Assembly: GCA_003254885.1 (NCBI GenBank)
Contig: QANT01008492.1
Span: 1 to 64,000 of the forward strand
DNA from: Purshia tridentata
Lineage: Eukaryota; Streptophyta; Magnoliopsida; Rosales; Rosaceae
DNA: 64,000 bases
Direction of reading: 5' to 3'
Numbering within the stretch: position 1 is the first letter of the stretch; the number at the start of each line of letters is the position of its first letter. This document shows, in pieces, positions 1-9,400 of this stretch. A model generated the notes under the pieces. The model had not been told where the DNA came from and searched no databases. It saw only the letters and a program-made list of their open reading frames with translations. A program made the translations under genes and the position numbers.

Positions 1-786
1 GTTGGGAATTAGTAATTTCAACCCCAATTTCGCACTCCAAACCCCAATTTTTCGATTTCCAGATTTGGGGCTAATTCCTAATTTCTTCCCATGTCTCAAT
101 TAACTCAATTTAACAGCCCAACTCCAAGAGAAATTAAATGGAGGAAGAATGAGGGAGGAAACCCACCTAAATGGCAAGAGAACGCCGGAAAAACTGGCCG
201 GAAACTGGAGGTTGCGGCGGCTGGAAACTTCTCTCCGTGCAGCGGCGCGCGCAGGGGTTGGCGTCGGCGTCGGGGGTCGCGGCGGTGGGCGTCGGCGGCT
301 GGGTATTGGTCGGAATTGGCTGGGTGGGGGAGAGGAGGGGTGACGCGCGCACAAGGTAGGTGAATTGGCTGGTTTGTGGGCTGGGAGGGGGAGAAATGGA
401 GAAATAAAAGAGGAGGGGCTGCTTCTAGAAAATTCTGGAATGTCCCTTTATTTACAATTTTGCCACTCCCTTCCCATGTACATAACTTACAAACCGTAAC
501 TCCGTTTGACGCATACTTCGTGTCTACGAACTCGTGGGGTCGAGCTCTACGTACTCATGTCCAAGTCAACTTTAAACTCCAAGCAATTTAAAAAGTCAAC
601 TTTGAGCTCTTTTATCACGTTCATAACTTTTTAACCGTAACTCTAAATCACCCATGCCGCATGTCAATGAACTCGTGAGCTCAAGACCTTTCTAATGGAC
701 CCAAAGTCAAAGCTAAAATCTTGTTAGAACCAAAAGTCAACGTTGGGCCCTATTAACATGTACTTAGGAAGGTACGGGTTGTTACA
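1..786 (-). mobile_element. 5' part of a Ty3/Gypsy (Tekay-like) LTR, cut by the window edge
   Basis: Read on the minus strand, the element begins with TGTAAC at 786 and continues with CCCGTACCTTCC, as does the LTR that starts at 61537 on the plus strand. The two copies can be followed as homologues for more than 600 bp (gene-free promoter region, heat-shock-like motif, G/C-rich leader), but they are clearly diverged. The LTR abuts a caulimovirid capsid fragment at 787, so it appears to have inserted into that fragment. The rest of the LTR lies outside the window. Assignment to the Tekay/Del lineage rests on the LTR start and on the companion 3' end at 1393-1940; no pol gene is visible. The short ORFs in this stretch overlap one another in several frames, are G/C-rich, and look non-coding. 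Confidence 0.75.
423..440. promoter_or_regulatory. Heat-shock-element-like motif in the LTR
   Basis: The sequence fits TTCnnGAAnnTTCnnGAA with no mismatch, which is four alternating heat-shock-factor pentamer cores. The same pattern lies at the equivalent place, about 350 bp from the LTR start, in the copy at 61896-61913. Function is inferred only from the motif. Confidence 0.5.
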
Positions 787-1392
787 CTTCTCCTTCTAGA
801 ACTCAGAATGACAATCATTTCTGGTAAAGACCTTTGTCATAAAAGCGTCTTTTTACCATCGGAAATGTGACAATGTTTTGCATCTTAGATTCATCAGGAT
901 ATCTCTGGTGCTTTATAGGTAAGCCTTTTCATCGCCAATGAAATGCCAGAGAAGGGTATAGACCAGCGTATTGACCTGGTCCCCTTCATAGACTACTTCC
1001 ATCCCAGTATCTACTTCTCATTCACTTGTCAGGATTTGCTCCTGAAAAGCTTCTGGGAGGTTGTCCCACCAACTTTTGAGTTGGCCTGTAAAACCGGCAA
1101 TGAGTAGACATGCTCTGTGCCTCTCATCTGAAATGAAACTGCTCGCTCGATAAGCAGTTGCTTGCATCAACATTTGTCTAAATGTTTCTGCAATCTGGTA
1201 CTCTGTTTTGCCGTCTATGTTCCACTCAGTAATAGCTCCTCCATCAAAGACTCTTGGCTCTCCATTCTCTTCATACTGGAGATCCACTGGTNCCATTTTC
1301 TTCATACTGGAGATCCACTGGTGATGGTCGAGGGTAGTAATTTTTTGTTTTTCCCCTCTCAAGCCTATTAATTCCTTCTTTGGGAGCTTCAT
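787..1392 (-). pseudogene. Endogenous caulimovirid capsid-region fragment (third copy in the window)
   Basis: An open stretch of 124 codons (1392-1018) and the following 230 bp read on the minus strand as a capsid/Gag-like region. It shares several landmarks with the copy at 50666-51559: the DLQYE linker, the WNIDGKTEY segment, a GxTGQLKxWWD core, HFIGD, and a downstream KEK segment. The 5' part corresponds to the movement-capsid linker. After 1018 the frame is interrupted by several stops. The fragment ends where the LTR begins at 786, and its upstream end fades near 1393-1430, where LTR-like sequence of the opposite strand begins. A single N at 1292 is flanked by a 30-bp near-perfect direct repeat that shifts the local frame and is probably an assembly artefact. 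It is a diverged relic. Confidence 0.75.
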
Positions 1393-1940
1393 CCAGAGAA
1401 TTTTCGAGGTGATTTTTCAGTTAGAGGTTAAATTGAGGATATTTAGGGATTAAGGATCACAAAGGATTTGATCGGTTTAGAGGATTTGTTAAGGTTTATG
1501 ATTTGTGATTTGTGGTTTGACTGTGCTTGAGGCATTAAGATGGATTATAAATTGATTATTTCTGAATTATTAATTTAAGGTTTACAGTAGTTTCACTCAT
1601 ACGAGCTCTAGTGAGCTTACCGGGTTTGTGTGTAAACCCGGTGCACCTGTGGTTGGGTGCAGGGTTTGGTTTTGCAGGTTAAGCAAGTTGAGGAGGCAGT
1701 GGAGAGAAGACGAGGCAGTGGGACCAGCAGTGCTTCAGAAACTTATTTTACATCTTGCTTTTATGTAAAAGGTTTTACACTTGGTTTTACGTGAATTGTT
1801 TTGTAAACTTACAATTGTTTTCAGGAAATTATTTTATATTCATGGCTCACAGTTTCAGAAAAAGGGCCCACAGCTTCAGGAATTAATTTCAGTTTTCAGG
1901 TTCAGTTGGCGTTCACGTGCCCGAGGGTCGGGGCGTGACA
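1393..1940 (+). mobile_element. 3' end of a Tekay-like LTR
   Basis: The block contains the segment 'actcatacgagct', then an accgggtttgtgtgtaaacccggtgcacc-like palindromic element near 1620-1650. It ends in gggtcggggcgtgaca at 1940. This tail (GGGGCGTGACA) is the usual 3' terminus of long Tekay/Del-type plant LTRs and pairs with TGTAAC starts like those at 786 and 61537. Its orientation (+) is opposite to the LTR piece at 1-786, so the two are not one continuous LTR. The 5' border with the caulimovirid fragment is uncertain within about 40 bp. No gene is seen. Confidence 0.6.
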
Positions 1941-3121
1941 GCATCACACTACCCTTTATCATATGATGTATGTTACTGTTTTTGCTGTTGGTTATGTTGG
2001 TTCTGATAATCTTAAATGTAGGTGTTGCTAAGGGTGAGGCTCATGGAATGGTGAGCAACTCTATCAGACAACTCTTGACTGCTGCTAATGGTAGCCCTGC
2101 TGCGTTGAGAACCTTTTTTGGCTTTGGTGAAAACATATACTTCTCAGCATGATGGAGATGAAGGGGTGATGATGTTCATGGAGTTGCACATGCATACATT
2201 TAGAATAGTCTTTTTTATTCTTCTCTTATAAGTTTAACTTTTGAAGTTTAGCATATACATTTTTTTACATATTGAATATCAAGCTGTATATTTTGGTAAA
2301 TACGTAAACTATATGTATGATTTTGGTAAATATTATACAAAATGTTTGATATATGTTATACATATATCAAGTTAATTGTTTATAATGTTTTCTTTTTAAT
2401 TTGTATATTTTGGTAAAATATGTATATAAGATTCTGGTAAAAATAATATTAAAAAAATTATATGATTAAAGTATAAAACCAAATTCCTAATGTTAAGGCG
2501 ACGAACATTCGTCTCCTAAAAGTTTAGGCGACGAATCTAAAGGCTTAGGCAACAAATAATTACGTCTCCTAAGCTCACAATTATACAAATAAAAATATAT
2601 ATATTTATTAATGTTGAGCAATGAAATATTTAGTCGTACAAACGTTTAGGCGACGAAACCCTTGGTCTCCTAAAAATAAATTTTACAAATAAAATAAAAA
2701 AATTATATTTTTTTAATATGGGGCGACAAACACTTTTGTCTCCTAAAAGTTTAGGCGACGAAAGTTTTTCGTTGGCTAAAGTTTGGGCAACAAGCAAATT
2801 CATCTCTTAAATATTTAGGTAACGAATATATTTCGTTGGCGAAACTTTTATACGACGAAAGTGTTTCGCCACCTAAGATATTTTAGGCGACGAAAATAGT
2901 TTTCGTTGCTTAAAGTTTTTTTTTTCGACAAAACTATTTCGTCTCCTTATGTTGCGTTTTAGGTGACGAATATTTTATTTCGTCACTTAAAACCTGAGTA
3001 TACCATTTTTAAGCTACAATGTTCCAGACAAAGCGTTTTCGTCGCCTAAAAGCTTAGGTGACGAATTTGGGTTTTAGGCGACGAAATGTTTTCGTACCCT
3101 AAGACCTTTTTTCTCATAGTG
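1941..3121. mobile_element. Right end of a CACTA (En/Spm) DNA transposon, truncated on the left
   Basis: The right boundary ends in ...ttttttctcatagtg at 3121. Read from outside inward this is CACTATGAGAAAAAAGG, a typical CACTA terminal inverted repeat, and satellite starts immediately after it. Inward of the terminus is a dense field of short repeats in both orientations (2490-3115). Left of that, 1941-2480 is A/T-rich non-coding sequence with a 60-codon open frame (1970-2152) that I do not recognise; a remnant of an exon of the element is possible. The LTR end at 1940 cuts the element, so its left TIR and the 3-bp target duplication cannot be checked. Confidence 0.75.
2490..3115. repeat. 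CACTA subterminal repeats
   Basis: A core of TTTAGGCGACGAA occurs repeatedly, for example near 2496, 2523, 2648, 2750, 2881 and 3074. Inverted versions (TTCGTCGCCTAAAA, cgtctcctaaa) lie between them, for example near 3040. Such arrays are the transposase-binding region of CACTA elements. The repeats are degenerate away from the terminus. Confidence 0.75.
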
Positions 3122-3636
3122 ACACATGGGAAACCACTTTCTCATGTTTAGATTAGCGTTCTTGCCCAAATGAACTAGATTAGGTGTTAAGAATGCACGA
3201 ATACTCCATTTCAGTGCAAATTGAGTCAAATTTGGCTAATGTTGCAACAAAACGTGCTTGGTTAGCAAGAAAGACAAAGGGATGAACTTTCTCATGCTTG
3301 GATTAGTGTTCTAGTTTTAAAGAAGCACATTTCGTGGTAGGATAGAACAAAAACGTCTTCTCGGTGCGTACTCAATCTAACTTGCTCCCAATTGCACCAA
3401 AATGTAGCCGATTAGCAAGAACGAGATCGAGAAGCACTTTCTAATGTCTTGATTAGCATGGTAGCCCTGAGGAACCACTTTAGCTATTAAGAATGAACAA
3501 AAACATTATTTCGACGCACACTCAGTAAAATTTGGTTAAAGTTGTGCCAAAACGTGATCGGTAGACAAGAAAGACAAGGGGAAGTACTTTCTCAAGCCTA
3601 GATTGGCATTCTAGCCCTGAAGAAGCACATTTCGAG
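3122..3636 (+). repeat. Satellite array, block 1 (10-mer-type monomers)
   Basis: About 3.5 monomers of the 150-bp satellite in plus polarity. Each has the anchor 'gttaagaatgcac' or a variant, a 'catttcggtgc' core and 'ttggcaagaaagac'. The first two (near 3165 and 3325) are the types found otherwise only in the 10-mer array at 36-48 kb (unit with 'aaatgaact' and gene-free 'gcaacaaaacgtgct'; unit with 'ttaggat' and an aacaaaa run). The block stops inside a monomer at a LINE fragment. Confidence 0.85.
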
Positions 3637-3870
3637 TTTTTTTTTTGGTAAATAAACAAATCAATAAAAGAAGAAAGGAACTACAAAATACAAGGGGCAT
3701 CCCCTAGGAAGCCAAAAAACACCGCTAAAAAAAGGCTGCCAGAACTAGCCTAGCGAATCCACAAAAACAGCCCACAACAGTAGCCCACCGAAAAACCAAA
3801 CTACCCCATCCTCACCAAATAGCCCAAGGAACCGGCAACCACACTAAGGCCACTACTCTCCCAATTGCCG
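3637..3870 (-). mobile_element. 5'-truncated LINE, 3' end only
   Basis: On the minus strand the block ends in a run of 10 A preceded by sequence that closely matches the 3' untranslated end of the LINE at 29731-35950: ATGCCCCTTGTAT, TTGTAGTTCC, TTTCTTCTT and TTTATTTACC. Only about 230 bp remain and no coding sequence is left. The satellite on the two sides does not resume at the same monomer position, so this is an insertion with a deletion, or a later recombination junction, rather than a clean target-primed insertion. Confidence 0.8.
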
Positions 3871-6158
3871 AGCACTCTCTAATGTCTCGATTAGCGTGCT
3901 AGCCCTGAAGAACCACTTTGGGTGTTAGGAATGAACGAAAACGTCATTTTGGTGCCACGCTCTGTACAATTTGGTTAAGGTTACACCAAAACATTATCGG
4001 TTGGCAAGAAAAACATGGGGAAACACTTTCTCATGCTTGGATTAGCATTCTAGCCCTAAAGAAGCACATTTCATGTTTAGAAGGCACGAAAACATCATTT
4101 CGCTGTGTACACAATCCAATTTCGTGCAATTTCCACCAAAATGTGCCCGGTTGGCAAGAAAGATGTGGGGAAGCACTTTCCCATTTTTGGATTAGCGTTC
4201 TAGTCCTCAAGAAGCACATGTTTTTGCTAAGAACACACGAAAACCTCATTTCGGTGCCTCTTCAACCTAATTTCACTTCAATTGCACCCAAACGTACCCG
4301 GTTGGTACTAAAGACATGAGGAAGCACTTTCTCTTGTTCGGATTAGCGTTCCTGGCCCAACGAACCAGTTTAGGCGTTAAGAATGTATGGATTAGCGTTC
4401 CTGGCCCAACGAACCAGTTTAGGCATGGAATGTCATTTCGGTGCACACTGTGCACAACTTGGTTAAAGTTGCACCAAAACGTGCACGGTTGGCAAGAAGC
4501 ACGTTCTCATGCTTGGATTAACGTTCTAGCCCTCAAGAAGCACATTTCATGTTAAGAAGGAACTAAAACCTCATTTCAGTGCATACTCAGTCTACTTTCG
4601 TCTAAATAGCATCAAAACGTTCCTGGTTGGCAAGAAGGACATGAGGACGCACGTTGTCAAATCTCATGCTTGGATTAACGTTCTAGCCCTCAAGAACCAC
4701 ATTTCATGTTAAGAAGGAACTAAAACATCATTTCAGTGCATACTCAGTCTACTTTCGTCTAAATAGCATCAAAAATTTCCTAGTTGGCAAGAAGGACATG
4801 AGGACGCACGTTGTCAAGTCTCGATTAGCGTTCCAGCCCTATAGAACCACTTTAGGCATTAAGAATACACAAAAATATCATTTCGGTGTGTACTCAGTCC
4901 AAATTCGTCCAAATTGCACCAAAACTTCCTTGGTGGGCAAGAAAGACATAAGGAAGCACTTTCTCATGTCTCGATATTAGCATGCTAACCCTAAGGAACC
5001 ATCTAAGGTCTTAAGAAGGAACTAAAACCTCATTTCAGTGCACACTGAGTCCAATTGGATTAAAGTTTCACCAAAACATTCCCTGTTAGAAAGAAAGACA
5101 TGGGGAAGAACTTTCTCATGTCTCGATAAGCGTTCAAGCCCCAAAGAACAACTTTAGGTGGTAAGAATGCACGAATACGTCATTTTGGTGCATACTCAGT
5201 CTAACTTGGTCCAAATTGAACCAAAACGTGCCCAATTGGCAAGAAAAGGTTGGGGGAGCACTCTCTAATGTCTCGATTAGCGTGCTACCCTGAAGAACCA
5301 CTTTGGGCGTTAAGAATGAACGGAAAAGTCATTTTGATGCACACTCTGTACAATTTGGTTAAGGTTGCACCAAAAGGTTATCGGTTGGCAAGAAAGACAT
5401 GGGGAAGCACTTTCTCATGCTTGGATTAGCATTCTAGCTTTAAAGAAGCACATTTTGTATTTAGAAGGCATAAAAACATCATTCTGGTGCGTACTCAATC
5501 CAATTTTAGACAATTTCCACCAAAACGTGCCCGGTTGGTAAGAAAGATGTGGGGAAGCACTTTTCCATTCTTGGATTAGCGTTCCAGCCCTCAAGAAGCA
5601 CATGCTTTTGTTAAGAACAAAACCTCATTTCGGTGCCTCCTCAACGTAATTTCGTTTCAACTACACCGAAACGTCCCTGGTTGGCAATAAAGACATGAGG
5701 AAGCACTTTCTCTTGTTCGAATTAGCGTTCCAACCCCAACAACCCAGTTTAGGTGTTAAGAATGTATGGAACGTCATTTCAGTGCACACTGTGCACAACT
5801 TGGTTAAAGTTGCACCAAAAGATGCGCAGTTTGCAAAGCGCACGTTTTCATGCTTGGATTAACGTTCTAGCCCTCAAGAAGTACATGTCCTGTTAAGAAG
5901 GAGCTAAAACCTCATTTTAGTGCATACTCAGTCTACTTTCGTCTAAATTGCATCAAAACGTGCCCAGTTGGCAAGAAGGACATGAGGACGCACGTTGTCA
6001 TGTCTCGATTAGCGTGCTAGCCCTATGGAACCACTTAAGTCGTTAAGAATGCACAAAAAGATCATTTCGGTGCGTACTTAGTCCAAATTCCTCCAAATTG
6101 CACAAAAACTTCCTTGGTGGGCAAGAAAGAAATAAGGAAGCACTTTCTCATGTCTCGA
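3871..6158 (+). repeat. Satellite array, block 2 (8-mer HOR, diverged)
   Basis: About 15 monomers of about 150 bp in plus polarity. Unit starts fall near 3916, 4067, 4211, 4362, 4538, 4690, 4845, 5000, 5148, 5300 and onward, in the same type order as the 1,190-bp HOR farther right. Local duplications are visible: the segment 'gcgttcctggcccaacgaa' occurs twice within 4340-4420, and one unit is duplicated near 4660-4760. This edge block differs more from the HOR consensus than the blocks at 20-29 kb. The short open frames (60-130 codons) come from the repeat and have no protein features. Confidence 0.9.
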
Positions 6159-6448
6159 TGACAGGACCCTCCCCGAGTTCCACCCTGGAACTCGGAGTGA
6201 TCCTGCGGGAATCCAATATCAAGGAAAATTCTAACGGAAATTCGGCAGAACCTCCCCTGAAATTGGACGAACCCTGTCTCCGAAGACCTGCAAGAAAAAC
6301 ACTTCTAAGTATCCCAGNGACCTGCAAGAAAAACACTTCTAAGTATCCCAGCTCCTCTACCACAATCCAAAGGGTGTCCAACCCAAATTTCAAAGCCAAT
6401 TAATTAAGTTTTTCACTAAGTTACAGAGTGGTGCTACAAACTTTACTA
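6159..6448. mobile_element. Non-satellite insert, probably an LTR-retrotransposon fragment
   Basis: Satellite stops at 'tgtctcgat' and is replaced by about 290 bp beginning TGACAGGACCCTCCCCGAG and ending near 'gtgctacaaactttacta'; satellite resumes after an N at 6449. The sequence has no coding capacity and does not resemble the satellite. Its composition and phrases (aaattcggcagaacctcccc, ccaaagggtgtccaaccc) recall plant LTRs, but no matching LTR lies in this window, so the family is a guess. A perfect 33-bp duplication around an N at 6318 inflates it. Confidence 0.4.
6285..6351. repeat. 33-bp perfect direct repeat around a single N (assembly join)
   Basis: The 33 bases at 6285-6317 are repeated exactly at 6319-6351, with only an N between them. 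This is what results when two overlapping contig ends are placed end to end without merging. Confidence 0.85.
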
Positions 6449-6449
6449 N

Positions 6450-9400
6450 CTTTGGGCGTTAGGAATGAACGAAGACGTCATTTCAGTGCGCACTCTGTAT
6501 AATTTGGTTAAAGTTGCACCAAAAAGTTATCGGTTGGCAAGAAAGACATGGGGAAGCACTATCTCACGCTTGGAATAGTATTCTAGCCCTAAAGAAGCAC
6601 ATTTCGTGTTTAAAAGGCACGAAAACATCATTTCGGTGCGTACTCAATCCAATTTCGTGCAACTTCCACCAAAACGTGCCCGGTTGGCAAGAAAGATGTG
6701 GGGAAGCACTTTCTCATTCTTGGATTAGCGTTCTAGCCCTCAATAAGCGCAAGCTTTTGATAAGAACGCACAAAAACCCCATTTCGGTGCCTCCTGCATA
6801 CAATTTGGTTTCTATTGCACCAAAACGTCCCCGGTTGGCAATAAGGACATGAGGAAGCACTTTCGCTTGTTTGGATTATCGTTCTAGTCCCAACGAACCG
6901 GTTTAGGTTTTAAGAATGCGTGGCACGTCATTTCGGTGCACACTGTGCACGACTTGGTTAAAGTTGCACCAAAACGTGTGTGGTTGGCAAGAAGCACGTT
7001 CTCATGCTTGGATTAATGTTCTAGCCCTCAAGAAGCGCATTTCGTGTTAAAAAGGAACTCAAACCTTATTTCAGTGCACACTCAGTCTACTTTCGTCTCA
7101 ATTGCATCAAAACGTGCCCGGTTGTCAAGAAGAACACGAGGACGCACGTTCCCAAGTCTCGATTAGCGTGCCAGTCCTAAAGAACCACTTTAGGTGTGAC
7201 GAATGCACGAAAACATCATTTCGGTGCGTAGTCAGTCCAAATTCGTCCGAATTGCACCAAAACTTCGTTGGTGGGCAAGAAAGACATAAGGAAGCACTTT
7301 CTCATGTCTCGATATTTGCGTGCTAGCCCTAAGGAACCACTTTTGCGCTAGGAATGAACGAAGACGTCATTTCGGTGCGTACTCAATCCAATTTCGTGCA
7401 ACTTCCACCAAAACGTGCCCGGCTGGCAAAAAAGATGTGGGGAAGCACTTTCTCATTCTTGGATTAGCGTTCTAGCCCTCAATAAGCGCATGCTTTTGAT
7501 AAGAACGCACGAAGACCCCATTTCGGTGCCTCCTCCACCCAATTTCGTTTCAATTGCACCAAAACGTCCCCGGTTGGCAATAAGGACATGAGGAAGCACT
7601 TTCGCTTGTTTGGATTATCATTCTAGCCCCAACGAACCAGTTTAGGTGTTAAGAATGCGTGGAACGTCATTTCGGTGCACACTGTGCACGACTTGGTTAA
7701 AGTTGCACCAAAACGTGCGCGGTTAGCAAAAAGCACGTTCTCATGCTAGGATTAACGTTCTAACCCTCAAGAAGCGCAATTCGTGTTAAGAAGGAACTAA
7801 AACCTCATTTTAGTGCACACTCAGTGTACTTTCGTCTAAATTGCATCAAAACGTGCCCGATTGGCAAGTAGGAATGAGGACGCACGTTACCATGGCTCGA
7901 TTAGCGTGCTAGGCCTAAACAACCACTTTAGATGTGAAGAATGCATGAAAACATCATTTCGGTGCGTACTCAGTCCAATATCGTCCGAATTGCACCAAAA
8001 CTTCCATGGTGGGCAATAAAGAGATAAGGAAGCACTTTGTCACGTCTCGATATTTTCATGCTAACCCTAAGGAACCACTTGAGGTCTTAAGAATGCACGA
8101 AAACGTCGTTTCGTGGCGCACTGAGTCCAATTCGATTAAAGTTGCACGAAAACGTTCGCCGTTGGAAAGAAAGACATGGGGAAGCACTCTCTCATGTCTC
8201 GACGAGCATTCAAGCCCACAAAGAACAACTTTAGGTGCTAAGAGTGCACGAATACGTCATTTCGGTGCGTACTCAGTCTAACTTGGTCCAAATTGCACCG
8301 AAACATGCCCGATTGGCAAGAAAGAGGTGAGGAAGCACTCTCTAATGTCTAGATTAGCGTGCTAGCCCTAAAGAACTATTTTGGGCGTTAGGAATGAACA
8401 AAGACGTCATTTCGGTGCGCACTATGTACAATTTGGTTAAAGTAGTAGCAAAACGTTATCGGTTGGCAAGAAAGACATGGGGAAGCACTTTCTCACGCTT
8501 GGATTAGTATTCTAGCCCTAAAGAAGCACATTTCGTGTTTAGAAGGCACGAAAACATCATTTCGGTGCGTACTCAATCCAATTTCGTGCAATTTCCACCA
8601 ANGTGCAACTTCCACCAAAACGTGCCCGGCTGGCAAGAAAGATGTGGGGAAACACTTTCTCATTCTTGGATCAGCGTTCTAGCCCTCAAGAAGCGCATGC
8701 TTTTGATAAGAACGCACGAAAACCACATTTTGGACTTTCTCATTCTTGGATTAGCGTTCTAGCCCTCAATAAGCGCAAGCTTTTGATAAGAACGCACGAA
8801 AACCACATTTTGGTGCCTCGTCCACCCAATTTCGTTTCAATTGCACCGAAACGTCCCCGGTTGGCAATAAGGACATTAGGAAGAACTTTCGCTTCTTTGG
8901 ATTATCGTTCTAGCCCCAACGAACCAGTTTAGGTGTTAAGAATGCGTGGAATGTCATTTCGGATCACACTATGCACGACTTGGTTAAAGTTGCACCAAAA
9001 CGTGCGCAGTTGGCAAGAAGCACGTTCTCATGCTTGGATTAACGTTCTAGCCTTCAAGAAGCGCATTTCGTGTTCAGAAGGAACTCAAACTTCGTTTCAG
9101 TGCACATTCAGTCTACTTTCTTCTAAATTGCATCAAAACGTGCCCGGTTGGCAAGAAGGACATAAGGACGCACATTCCCAGGTCTCAATTAGCGCGCCAG
9201 CCTAAAGACCACTTTAGGTTTGAAGAATGCACGAAAACATCATTTCGGGGTGTACTCAGTCCAAATTCGTCCGAATTGCACAAAAACTTCCTTGGTGGGC
9301 AAGAAAGACATAAGGAAGCACTTTCTCATGTCTCGATATTTGCGTGCTAATCCTAAGGAACCAGTTGAGGTCTTCAGAATGCACGAAAACGTCGTTTCGG

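Noticed and set aside
91-363. Open frames of 60-90 codons on both strands in the G/C-rich part of the left LTR
   Set aside because: Five frames overlap and all are low-complexity Arg/Gly/Pro; the sequence is LTR.
1970-2152. 60-codon frame with a hydrophobic start resembling a signal peptide
   Set aside because: It is isolated in CACTA interior DNA with no exon context. I could not support it as a gene.
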